A DNA stretch of 64,000 nt from contig CM070500.1 in assembly GCA_036346375.1 (NCBI GenBank), positions 72,358,525 through 72,422,524 of the forward strand, read 5' to 3'. Positions 1 to 20,929 of this stretch are shown piece after piece. This stretch comes from Guadua angustifolia. Lineage: Eukaryota > Streptophyta > Magnoliopsida > Poales > Poaceae. Under the pieces are notes generated by a model that had not been told where the DNA came from, searched no databases, and was given only the letters and a program-made list of their open reading frames with translations. The stretch's first letter is position 1, and each line of letters starts with the position of its first letter. The position numbers and the translations under genes are program-made.

Positions 1-952
1 GTATCACGAGAGACTGGTCCGCCGGCTGCATCGGGCCCGCACGCACTCCCCACATCACACGCGCACTCTCCGTGTTAACCACGCTTGAGCGCGAGGTCAC
101 GCGCGATGTCGCCAATGAGGGCAGCGACAACACGAGCCTCCGAAGCACGCCAATCCTCTAGGCGTTGAAAGGCGGCGGTGTAGGCGTCAAGAGCACGCCA
201 GAGGCTCGCGACCGCAAGATGGTCAAGACCGTCAATGCACCGGAACCGGAGGCAACGTCGGTGGTAGGGCGACGCCGGTGAGATGCCCCCAAAGACGCTG
301 ACTGTCGAGACAAACACGAAGCAGGGTGGACCATTCGCGGAAGTTGGTGCTGTACAACTGGATCTGCGGAAGGGCGACCGGTCCAACAACGCGAGGTGCT
401 GCCATAACGCCGAGTGAAAGCCAGAGAAGCCCCCAGCCCACAGCAGAACAGTGCTGGACTCCTGGAGCCCTAGTCCACAGCAGTGCAGTGCTGGAGCAGA
501 GCACAATGTGTTGGAGGAGCTCTAGCCACAGGAGAGCGCATGGAGCAGAACGAAGACGGCACCAGCGATCAGCCTTGGCCGTGGAAGGAGAAACCGACGA
601 CTTCGGACGGAGGCGCAGTGGCGCGGAGGCAGCGGCGAGCGGCGCTAGTCCAATGGGCCGCTCCAGTAGCGCAAAGTCCAGCGCGGCGAGCCCAGCGACG
701 CCGGCTCCAGCGGCTGTCCTAGCGACTTCTGAGTCGCACGGAGGCTAGGTGGCGCCGAAGGGGGTGCCGGCGGAGCCAGCAGAACCAGAGGCCTTGGCCG
801 CGCGAAGGGAGCGTGAAGGCTCGACCAGAGAGAAAAAGAGAGGAGGAGGCGGGTTCCGTGACGACACAAGAACCACGAAAGCGGCTAGCCGGAGAGGCGA
901 CGGCAGCTGCAGTAGAGGAAGAGAAAACCCTAACCCTAGTCTTCTGATACCA
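1..952 (-). mobile_element. copia retrotransposon, 5' leader and gag fragment (runs off the window)
   Basis: Internal part of a minus-strand LTR retrotransposon. Next to the LTR at 953-1061 is a primer-binding site that reads TGGTATCAGAAG on the minus strand, complementary to initiator Met-tRNA and typical of plant Ty1/copia elements. A gag-like reading frame starts at an ATG at 405-403 and shows the copia gag start (a NFREW block and the RLWGHLTG block). It then shifts frame near position 270 and continues as a helical stretch (TRWRALDAYTAAFQRLEDW-like) to position 75. The frameshift marks it as a dead copy. The rest of the element lies left of the window. Confidence 0.8.
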
Positions 953-1061
953 TGTTAGAAATGCAGCTTGCTATTCCACTAGGGCCCAATGGGCTAAAGT
1001 ACATGTACAGTAGAAGAGGTAAAAAGGCAAATAACACCCTATACATATGGTTAATCTAACA
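953..1061 (-). repeat. 5' LTR of the copia element (109 bp)
   Basis: A 109-bp sequence starting TGTTAGA and ending TCTAACA, so its ends are perfect 7-bp inverted repeats. It lies directly outside a Met-tRNA primer-binding site. Blocks such as GTACATGTACA, ACACCCTATAC and the CTAACA end are shared with the 97-bp LTRs at 28530 and 32969, so the two elements belong to related families. A target duplication cannot be tested because the other end is outside the window. Confidence 0.8.
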
Positions 1062-1099
1062 GTACAAATGTTATCCTACCCTTAGAAGAGTGTCTTAAG

Positions 1100-1650
1100 C
1101 GTGCGCATCCTAGTCATTCCAGGAGGGGATCTCCCGTGGCACCTCATACTAGGGCATGAGGGGATTTCCAGTGGCACCCCGCGCCGGAGTATGAGGGGGT
1201 CTCCCATGGCACCTGCGCTATGTAGCCTTACTAGAGGCCCCCTGCAGGGTATGAGATCACTCGTAGCATCCGCGCTACATAGCCTTGCTAGAGGCCTAGT
1301 GGGGTATGTTGGGATCTCCCGTGGCACCCTGCACTGGGGTATGAGGGATCTCCCATGGCATCCCGTGTTGGGGTATGAGGGGGTCTCCCATGACACCCCG
1401 CACCAGAGTATGAGAGCATCTCCCTTGGCACCCCACTTTGGGGTAAAAGGGGTCTCCCTCAACACTTCCTTTGGAGAGTCCGTGGGGTATGAGGGGACCT
1501 CCCTCAACACACCCTTTAGAGAGTCCACAGGATAGGGGATCTCCCATAACACCCCGAACCGTGAAGCTTCACTGGAGAGCCTGCAAAGTATAGGGGAATC
1601 TCTCATAACACCCCATACCGTGTAGCCTCTATAGAGGGCCAGTGGGGTAC
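1100..1650. repeat. degenerate minisatellite, unit about 45 bp
   Basis: About a dozen imperfect copies of a unit resembling GTATGAGGGGGTCTCCCATG followed by GCACCCC and a variable tail. Some copies carry longer insertions (for example around 1225-1300). It lies in the long last visible intron of the gyrase B gene. Open frames across it follow the repeat and are not genes. Confidence 0.8.
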
Positions 1651-2955
1651 GAGGAGACCTATTGTAACTCGTCGTGTCATGGGTCGAGCGCTACTCCATC
1701 AGCGGCCACGATGCACCAACGGCCACGGGGTCTTCCTCAACACCCCATGAGGTGACGTTGTCTCCATGAATAGGCACTTAGCCAGGTGCCAAGGCTAGGG
1801 GTGAGGCTCGCATTCTGCAAGGTGTTCATGCCTTCTCCATCAACCTCGCAGACGTCCTCCAACAACTGGCATGTTTCCAAGATGACTTAATACATACTTC
1901 CTAAAAGTTCTGAAATTTCCTACCCTTGACTTCCTCCATTCAACAGCAAGTTAGTACTCCATGATACATACTCGTATGCTTGCTTGCATTAGACTCCGAT
2001 ACTAGTACTTGCATTAGTCTCCAATTCATACAGCAATGCAAGAGAATCAACAAGCTAGAGGCCAAGTTGCGAGTGGATTAGGGGACGCTACCGGATTCAT
2101 AGTAGCCATGGTGGTCGTCCTCCTTGTCATCGGCCATGGTGCTAAGCGTCTTCACTAGGTGTGCAATGTAGCAAATAGAGACCGCCACAAGGATGCAATG
2201 CGCTGTGAGAGCGCTGTTGCAAACACTGAAGTCATCACTGCCAATACACTCGCGAGGTGGCATTGGTTCAGTGGCTGGCATTGGAACCAATGCTACGGAG
2301 TTAATTTTTAGTGCCATTAATTAGAGATAACAGTTCTCAATAGGGGTAAATAGGTCACAAATTGAAGAATTAATTGTCACCTTGTTCTCTGTGTGCTAGG
2401 CTAAAATGACATGTAAATCCATACAGAGGTTGTATATTCCCCATGACTAGGTAATTACTGATCTTGTTGATGTTATTTTATTTATTCCACCACTCAACCA
2501 GAACTAGTTCTGAACAAAATGATGACTTACTGTAACTCTCTATCCTCGACCGTACCCCCTTATGATCTCTTGAAAAAAAATTTGCTTTGATAGCCGATGC
2601 TAAGCATACGCAGCATGGGTTGTCACCTATTTTCAACAACCACAACATCTTCCTCGTATTTTGCAAAAAAAGCTAGAAATAAGCCACAGCCACCACAGAA
2701 ATGGTGGAACGAGAATGAATAGTTGGAATGAAAAAAGATGAATGAACATTCAGGATAAACCCAATAAGTTTGGTCTGCACACAGGCCAGCAGAAAAAATT
2801 CTATCTTACTTTTTTATGCTTGACAAAACAGAAATGCTGTAATGATAGGACTGATGCAACAAGGAATTATCTGTCAAGTGCCAATGTATGATCCACTGCT
2901 GTCACAGTACAAATGATGTGTAACACAGTGCTTAAAGCCAACCTTAATCATCTTT
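1651..2955. other. intronic sequence without recognised features
   Basis: Within intron 15 of the gyrase B gene. I see no conserved exon and no clear transposon end here. Specifically, the TOPRIM DxD exon expected after residue 542 of gyrase B is absent on the minus strand. Confidence 0.5.
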
Positions 2956-2960
2956 GTTGA

Positions 2961-3187
2961 TTAAGGTATAATGCATAACTCTCAATGTTGTTCCTCTGGG
3001 TAAGTGGTTTTGTATGAAGTATAACTTCCAGTATCCATGTATGCCATATTGCTGTGCTAATTGAGGAAATGAATTAAGGTATTATGCATAACTCTCAATG
3101 TTATTCCTCTGGGTAAGTGGTTTTGTATGAAATATTACTTCCAATATCCATGTATGCCATATTGCTATGCTAATTGAGGAAATGCCC
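2961..3187. repeat. tandem duplication, two 113-bp units
   Basis: The segment starting TTAAGGTATAATGCATAACT at 2961 is repeated starting at 3074 with only a few mismatches; each copy ends near CTAATTGAGGAAATG. It lies inside intron 15 of the gyrase B gene. Confidence 0.9.
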
Positions 3188-3523
3188 TAACATCGAAAGT
3201 ATAAACTGATGTATTGGAAGATTATTTTTGTGAAAATAATCAATATATTCAAGGAATATCTGGAGGACCAAGGTTGGCATAAAGAACACAAGTAGATAAG
3301 TGGTGTTTGATATATGCATCAGCAATACTCGTAGCTAATAAACAAGAATTAGTCAAATAAAATGTCGCCCATCAAATGAGGCCAAATGATGCAATACCTA
3401 GACACCTATAATGACATATTACTCCTAACTTCATCAGGAATCTTCATGTTCTTCTGGTAGTAGCTGGTAATAGAACTGTTGAATATACATTAACACCACT
3501 AGATTAGCAAGCAAGAGTTGTAC

Positions 3524-13716
<10,193 letters not shown>

Positions 13717-13980
13717 TGGCGGCGGCGAGCTGTCGCGTCCGCCTCGCTTTTGCTTGGCTTGGGTCGCTGCCTTGCTTGTGGTGAGGGGAATGGGAGGAGG
13801 GGTTGGGGTTTAGACGGGTGGGGTAGTGGATGAGGCGGCGCGGAGCTCGAGCAGTCGAGGGTTTTAGGAAGTAAACGGGTCGGATTCAGATTTCGGAGGA
13901 GGGAAACAAAAAAAAAAGATGCTCTCTTGGGCCCTTGGGCATTCGGCCTGGCCCGGTAGAGTAGGCCATGTTTTGGGTCG
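13717..13980 (-). promoter_or_regulatory. proximal promoter / 5' UTR region of gyrase B
   Basis: About 150 bp immediately upstream of the gyrase B ATG are GC-rich, as is common for grass 5' UTRs, followed by the start of hAT-derived sequence. No TATA box or transcription start can be assigned with confidence. The core promoter must either lie in this short interval or use transposon-derived DNA beyond it. Confidence 0.4.
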
Positions 13981-15279
13981 AGCCGGTTCAATACCGCAGC
14001 AAACCGCATGACAATCACCGTTTTCGCGCGTACGCTGTTCTAGATCAAACACCAAGCGGTTTACTGGTTGGATTCAAATTTTAAATATATATATATATAT
14101 ATAATTATCCAATAAATCCTAAAATTAGAATTTCAAATTCTAAATTTATTTAGGTCCTCTAGTGCGAAAAAATTTTGAAAAAACAAATTTTGATGACATT
14201 TTTGAGCCATTTCAAATTCTAAAAAAAATAGAAAAAGCTAAACAATGGAAGGGCGGCCTATGGGCTTTCAGGACAAGCCGAGCCGCCCGTGGGCTAGCCA
14301 ATCCACGTGGCCCACCTCGGCCAACCGGCCCACCCAAGCCCCATATCTTGTCGACCACCAGACACAGTGCAAACCAGAGCAATTATTGAACATTTACTTA
14401 CCCCACTCGAAGCTCCTCTCGATTGCGTCGCCGCCGCCCGGATCCGGCCACTGCGCACCATTCAACCGCCGGTCAACACTCGACCGTTCGGCTTCAGCGC
14501 TTTATCAAGCCTCTAGCGAAATTCATCATCAGCAACGAAAATTGAGGTTTATGTTCAAATTTCACTCAGCTTTTAGAGTAAATTGTTCGGTAGTTTATAA
14601 ATGTATGTTGTTAATGGCTTGATGCATGTATATGCAATATATAGTACTAAATAAAAGACAAACTCTTATGAATCCAGTACATTGTGTTTGTCCATAATTA
14701 CTTCATGGATGGCTTGATGCATGTATATTCAATGGAACTAGGGTGTGTTTGGCAGAGATTCAGCTTCTCCAGATTCGTGAAGCTGAAGCTGTGAGTACAT
14801 TAAGAGTGTTTAGATAGATCATCTTATTTACATTTTAGACCAAAAATATAAACTTAATTCACTTTATTTTAGCCTACAAGTTTCAGATTTTAAGTGAAGC
14901 TAGAATCTGGAGTTCTACCAAACAGGCCCTTACTGGATCCTGAAACCACCTCAAGTACTAATATTTACTTCATGACCGAATGCTCACTTTGTTGATGATG
15001 AAATACTCATTGTTTGTTTGTTCACCAATTTGTATTACTAATATTTGTTTGAGTATGTTAAGTAGCAATATTTAATTCAACATATTTTAGTAACTAAATT
15101 TTTTTAATTATAATTTGTAGCAATAACTGTTCAAGTATGTTAAGTAGTAATATTTATTGACCTATGTGAAGTAGCAATATTTGTTCAATTATGTCAAGTA
15201 GCAATGAACAACACCCGCAAATGGTGCTATTAGATCAAGTATCGATATTTGGATGTATGCTTACTTTTATTGTGTTTCA
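13981..15279. mobile_element. probable left flank of a degenerate hAT element, with (TA)n and a nested MITE
   Basis: Non-coding. The left end has CGGTTT/ACCGC motifs (for example CAATACCGCAGCAAACCGC near 13990 and CCAAGCGGTTTACTGG near 14053) that resemble those at 18160-18365 in inverted orientation, suggesting the two ends of one hAT element of about 4.4 kb. A short (TA)n run lies at 14086-14102. 14160-14620 is unclassified, and a MITE sits at 14741-14930. Element boundaries were not proven. Confidence 0.45.
14741..14930. mobile_element. MITE with GGGTGTGTTTGG / GGGCCTGTTTGG ends
   Basis: Left end GGGTGTGTTTGGCAGAG and, read inward from the right, GGGCCTGTTTGGTAGAA. The interior carries GATTCAGCTTCTCCAGATTC and a block TTTAGACCAAAAATATAAAC. 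The copy at 45507-45735 has the same interior in the opposite orientation, which confirms a dispersed family. The target duplication is ambiguous. Confidence 0.75.
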
Positions 15280-15289
15280 TTAGCAGTTG

Positions 15290-17460
15290 GTAGACCATGT
15301 TGACGTGGTGTGGAAGCACAATGAGAAGTTAGGTGCTGAATTTCAATGTAAGCGATGTCTCAAAGAGAAGAAAGGAAGTAGTGCGACCTGACTGAAGCAA
15401 TACTTGGCAGGACATGGTACGAGTGTCCTCTATTGTAGTAAAGTTCCTGCTAAAGTTCACGAGTACTTTCAGCGTGAGCTAAACAGGATGAGGAATAAGA
15501 AGAAGAACAAGAGAGAGGAGAGGCTGAGGAAAGAAGGAGCAGCTGGAGATTCTCTAACGAGGCGAAGTGTATACTCAGAGCACACAGGTGATGCTACTAA
15601 GGAGGACCAACTCCAGCATGCCATGGCTGCCTCTAGGACGGAGGAAAAATTTAGAAGTCGGACAGATGGCAGGTACGAGCACGGTGGTGGTAGTGGTTGT
15701 TCCAAGGGGGCTGGAGGAGATCGTAGCGGTCTATTATCGAAAATATTTTAAAGTTCCTCGCAACAAAAAAGACCGCTGGCGGTAGGGGATTACAAAGCTG
15801 GTACAACCCGTGGACTCGTGCAACCAAGAATTAACACCCATTAGTGGACATAGAAGGGGAAGAGTGCGAAGCAAACCATTGGCTTGGCATGGGCTAAATT
15901 TTTTCACACTACTTGTATCACTAGGTAGAAAGCAGATAGTCCATAATTTGTTAGCGTTGTAAGAGAAACTAAAAAAATATGGTAAGTGAGATTTAAAATA
16001 TTTGTTCAGTTTTGTGCCAATTCATAGCTAACATTTCTGTACTATGTTTCATTTGCAGGCGAGGGTGTGCCGTCCCCGAGTGGGCGAGATATACATGGAA
16101 GATATTTAGACGCCAATGAAGAAGATATTAAGGAGAGCTTCGCAAAGTTCATGCAGCAAACGCCGCACAAGCTCTTCAAGATACTCACGTTTTTAGAAGA
16201 AAGGCTAGATCGTTCTCAACTGCTCTAGTTGTGAAGATGGCACAAGATGGTAAAACATCTCCTAGTATTTCCCTTACACCATCTGAAATATAATGGTACT
16301 CTCATCCATACTTACTGTTTTATTCATTAATTTGCAGCGCATTAGTGGGATGTGTTCGGATCAAAAACATCCACCTTTCGGCGGTTTGTTGTACATCTCG
16401 TACCGCAATGCGCATCTTTTAGCGGATGTGAGTGCAATTAGAGTACATTTCCATTCATCCACACAAAAATCTGCAACCGTCTGCCATATAAGAAGCTACA
16501 TAAGCTGGTGTACGTCAGCTACAACCTTCGGCTTCGAGTTCAAGCCGCAGAAAAATCAAAAGCGCTCAGATGAAGATGATCCATTCCAACGGCTTATGGA
16601 GCAACACTATGTGACGATGCAAACTCGATCCGATAGTAGATGGACAAAGGAAGGTCCAACGGTGACCCATTACTTGATGAGTAGGATACAGAGAGTGACA
16701 CCCCTCTTTCATCATAGTTTGTGAAAAACCCGATTCACCATACTGTGTTAAGAAAAGACATTGGGGCTAAAAGCATCCCTGAATGGGCAGACAAGGTAGT
16801 CAGAGACACTCGTACAAGGAAGAGAAAACTCCAATCAGTGTAGAGAAGGGAAGGAAAAAGGATAGTATCCTCCAAAGGAAAGGGGAAGCACCCCGAATAT
16901 GAGTTGCGTTATGTAGGGAGTGATGATTCCACTTAGAGCGGGGACCATCGGAGCCCACCATACCAAGAATCTAATGATAGCAGCTCCAAGATAGACATCA
17001 ATGGTGGTGAGTCCGATGGCTATGCCTCTATACCCCCACGAACCAATCAAAAGTGCAGCATTTCATCGAATTTACAAGAGAGTCACGGTACACTTATGCA
17101 ACACAGGACCAAGATCATAGCGCTCCCCAATCACAGAAGATGACTACTTGGAGGATGGGAAAGGACGCACCGTAGGATAACTCTAGCTCCTATGGTGTCA
17201 CCGAGACGCAAAGGAGCTATGGTTCACATGGCCGCTATGACTATGACATCCCCAATACCTATGCACTATCTCCCACCCAATGGGCTTATGAGTAGCATGA
17301 CCCCGAGTTTTATACCATGTTGTATTAGCAATGGCAAACGATAAGTATATGAACGGGGCAAAACTACACGATTACAAGGTAGAGTTGCTGGCTACACGAG
17401 AATTGGCCTTGATATTCACCAAGGAATACAACATGGCTAACCAAGTGTACACACAACAAT
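15290..17460 (+). pseudogene. hAT transposase pseudogene (BED finger plus C-terminal dimerisation domain)
   Basis: Decayed hAT transposase of the BED-finger/DUF659 type. 15290-15750: BED zinc finger (FQCKRCLKEKKGSSAT, a stop, LKQYLAGH, then VLYCSKVP) followed by a basic, charged helix. 16060-16150: RDIHGRYLDANEED block. 16330-16550: the C-terminal hAT dimerisation region (SSSGCERNW-like block, then KKLHKLVYVSYNLRL). 16780-17340: a Ser/Tyr/Gly-rich tail (for example SYGSHGRYDYDIPNTYA). The core catalytic domain between the N- and C-terminal parts is missing. Two of the stops are simple transitions: CGA to TGA in the BED finger and TGG to TAG in the dimerisation block. It cannot make active transposase. 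Confidence 0.85.
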
Positions 17461-18159
17461 ACTACCTATAGCCCTAAAGGTAATATTTTATTTGCTTGTT
17501 TCATTTTATTGCATCTTGATATTATACTAACATAGTATCCATGCAGGTCCAACATGGTATTTGTGTGGGAAAGACGATGAAAATATACCTACTTTACAAC
17601 TTTAAATAAAAGATATCTAAATGTGAATGGTATTGATATTTGAAGGCCTATTTTTTGCACTTATTGGATTGATATGTGAATGTTTGTTTCATTTATTTGC
17701 AACTCAATTTTTTACTAATATTTCCGTTCATATAGATTGAGCATGGTATTTTTGCGACAATGGAAGAGTGACAAAGTTATGCCTATGCTTACTCCACAAA
17801 TTCAATTGAACGATATTAGAATGTAAATGCTGTTGACATGTAAATGGTAGTGAAATTATGAATGATATGACTATATAATTATGTAAATGTCTATTTTTGC
17901 ACCTGTTTGATTGATATGTGAGTAGTATTGCATTAAAAGATTATTTGTTAATATATTATTGTTAAATGCCTAATTTATAACTTCCAATTGTCTAAAATAG
18001 CAAAGGTCATATCAAAAATTTTCCATATTTTGGAGAGATCATATCAGAATTTGTTTCATTTTTTCACACACCTTTTTATATATTTATTACATTTTTCCTA
18101 TGTTTTGGCATTCACTGGATTTTTACAAATTTTACAATATTTTTTTCAATTTCCCCATT

Positions 18160-18370
18160 TTTCCCACTGGGTTCGGTTTTTAGCGTTTTCAACAAAAACT
18201 TCTCGGTTTTCAAAACAAACCAAGTGATTTTTGCTCAAAAACCGCGGTTTTCGCTCACTAGTTTGACTAGTTTTCAAATTGGTTTTAATTTCCACCATTC
18301 GGTTTTTCGTAGTTTTCGAACGGTTTTTTGCGGTTTTCAATACCGCTTGGGTTGCGAAAACTGGTCTCCA
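18160..18370. repeat. subterminal CGGTTTTC repeats, likely right end of the hAT element
   Basis: The motif CGGTTTT(C/T) and variants occurs about eight times in 200 bp (TTCGGTTTTTAGC, CTCGGTTTTCAAAAC, CGCGGTTTTCGC, TTCGGTTTTTCG, ACGGTTTTTTGCGG and others), ending with CAATACCGCTTGGG. Clusters of short motifs like this near element ends are the usual transposase-binding layout of hAT elements. The exact terminus was not found. Confidence 0.5.
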
Positions 18371-18904
18371 AAAGAAAATTCAAACCCTAAACTAATCGCT
18401 TGTAATTGGAACGGTTGGTTAATTTGCCATGGTCATTTTTACGACAGATTCACATCATCGACAATGTGGTGCCCTTGCTTTTAGGGCTGTTGGGGGCGGC
18501 TTCTTAGCCTGATGTGGTCTTATGGAAGCCGAAAGCCATTTCAAACAGCAAGCTTCTTCATCAGTAGAAGCCGAAAGCCAGAATTCATTTATAATAAGGA
18601 AAAGTCGAAAGCTGGCCTAAGGTAGCTTTTACTGTTTTAGTGGGATGAGGTTCTAAATTTACTCCAAAAGTTGATCAAAAATTACCCACCTCGTACCACA
18701 TATAAAAGTCGTGAACCCACCTTTCTCACCCCGTTCTCCCCCACCCACACCCCGAGTAGAGGTGTACAAACGGGAGGCCTGGCACGGCGTGGCCCGTTTA
18801 CTGGGCATCATGGCCCATTTAGGCCCGGTTAATAAATGGGTTATGCCATCCCAGCCCACATGTCGGGGTTACGGCCCAAACACGGCACGGTGGCTTCACA
18901 GGTC
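18371..18904. other. unclassified intergenic repeats
   Basis: 18487-18650 carries AAGCCGAAAGCC repeats. 18745-18900 carries a GC-rich block with GGCCTGGCACGGCGTGGCCCG and GGCCCGGTTAATAAATGGG, resembling ends of small hAT-type elements common in grasses. No gene is seen. Confidence 0.4.
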
Positions 18905-20360
18905 ATGTTGTTGAAGGATCAAGTTGGCCTAGAGGGGGGTGAATAGGCAACTTTTCAAAATTTCAGAATTAATCGCAGAACAAATAATCTTAGCTTAAGA
19001 ACTTTAGTTACCAGATACAGGTGAATGAAAATAAAGCACAAATAACTAAAAGGCAGCGAGAAATTATCACAAAAGAAAGAACTTGCACAAGAGACACAAG
19101 AATTTATCAAGTGGTTCGGAGCCAGCCTCCTACTCCACGTTAGAACACTTCTCTTGAAGTATAACTCCTCCAAAGCTAGCCGCAGTAGCTTTGGTGATCA
19201 CTAGTGTGACTCTTTTACCACTCCGGTGAGGTGAGTCCAACCTCTTCACAACTAGTGGTGGCCTTCTACAATCTCTTTTGGACAGGTCGCACCAACACCT
19301 TCTCCAAGTCGTCTAGGAACACTTAGCTCCAAGAGTAATAGACTATTCACACGCCATGTCTCTTGGTTCACTAGCACAACACTTAACTAGACTAAGTTTA
19401 GAGCCAAACACTTAAAAGTGTTAAGCTTTGGAGTTCAAAGTTGAAGCATAGTCTCCTTGCTGGAATGGAAACTCAAGAATTGTAAAATGTCAAGGAGAGC
19501 AAAAGATATTCAAAAGTTCTGTGGTAGAAGGTTCAGGAAATACTTACATAGCCATTTGAGCTGAAAATAGCCATTGCACCTACCACAGGAGCCGTTGGGA
19601 TGTATCAGACTGTCAAAAACAGGCTAACACATTTGCAACGAACTTAGCAAAAATAGGCTTAGATATTAGATCTTTGTACTCCAGACTGATGTTGTTGAAA
19701 AGAGCATTTGCGCCGGACTAAATTTACTTGGTCCGGCGTACATAGAATTTCAGAATATTTTGGTCCGGCAAAAAGATGAGAACTTGTATATGTGCACTGA
19801 ACCGAAAAATTTGGTCCACAATGGAAGGATTTCAAGGAAGTTTATATCAACGGACTTTTGAAATCAGAGATATAAATCTAACCGAGTGGAATGCATCTGC
19901 GCCGGACTAGATTTTGTGTTAGCAAATTTTGGTCCGCCGTGGATGGCGTACGCTCGGTTTGATTTAAACAAGGAATACTTTCACCACGGACTTAAAAGAA
20001 AGAGGTCCGACGAAGATGGGCTTGCACCAGACTAAATTATATAAGAAGATTAATATGGTCCGTTGTGAAAGAGATACGCTCGGTTAGAATTTTGACTGAG
20101 TAGATTTTGCCGTTGGATCAAAAGGAAATGGTCCGGCGAAGACTTTAGTTGGTTCCGGAATTTTGAAAGAACAAGAATGGTCCAACGGGAATTGGATTTT
20201 AACTGAGGTTGCGCCAGACTTAAGAAAAGAGCAATGAAGTTGAGTCCAGGGAAAACACACATTGTTTGTTCAAGGAAAGGATTGATTTTGGAAGAAATAT
20301 ATTTGAATGACATTGACTCCAAGCTATCTATTTAGTCTTAGCTTATGAACTAAAATTTTA
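18905..20360. repeat. unclassified repetitive element with reiterated GGTCCGGCG motif
   Basis: The left part begins with the grass repeat phrase GTTGGCCTAGAGGGGGGTGA. From 19700 to 20220 the motifs GCGCCGGACTAAATTT and TGGTCCGGCG, with variants, recur about ten times in both directions. The right part ends near TACACAATCCCCCTTAATAG. There is no coding domain. Dense short motifs of this kind are seen near the ends of DNA transposons, but I cannot name the family. Confidence 0.55.
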
Positions 20361-20559
20361 ACTTGTACACAATCCCCCTTAATAGTACGGCCAAACAAAA
20401 ATTAATCCTAGCTACTTGGCTTGAATCATCTCCCAAGCCAAAACTAGTAACAAAGATCCTTAATCTTAACCTTTTTGATGACTTCTTTGATGTTTCAACA
20501 AATATCTTTCATTGTTTAGAGATCATTGACTTAATCATCAACACCAAAACCATATAATT

Positions 20560-20810
20560 ATATAAAAAATAAGAATTAGGGGACCTAGATGCTATCATTA
20601 GCACCAAAATCAGAAAAAAAATCTAAAGCATGTTAGAAAAAATTAGAAAATCGAAAAAATACAAAAAATTGAAATAATTCAAAAAATAAGAAAGGTTAGA
20701 ATAATTAGAAAAACTTTTAAAAATATATATAAATTAATAAAAAGATAAAAATATAAAATAAATTATAAAATAAAATAAATAATTGTAATTAAATAATGAG
20801 CTTTATTGAT
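20560..20810. other. very AT-rich low-complexity stretch
   Basis: Almost entirely A/T with runs such as AAAAAATAAGAA and TAAAATAAAT. No coding potential and no recognised element end; it lies just beyond the 3' side of the minus-strand hAT element. Confidence 0.6.
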
Positions 20811-20929
20811 GTTTGGCTACCTTGTTAAAAACTTTGCAAAGTAAAAACTCAACACAAGAAAACCTTTGTAAAGAAAAAATGTACAACCTATAGCTCAGTG
20901 ATACAGGAAAAAGGTGAAGATTACAATTA

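Noticed and set aside
1082..1606. Long open frames on both strands over the 45-bp repeats
   Set aside because: They follow the repeat period and have no domain or codon-use support.
1100..1650. Possible CRISPR-like array
   Set aside because: The repeats are contiguous and degenerate with no unique spacers, and the genome is plant nuclear; it is a minisatellite.
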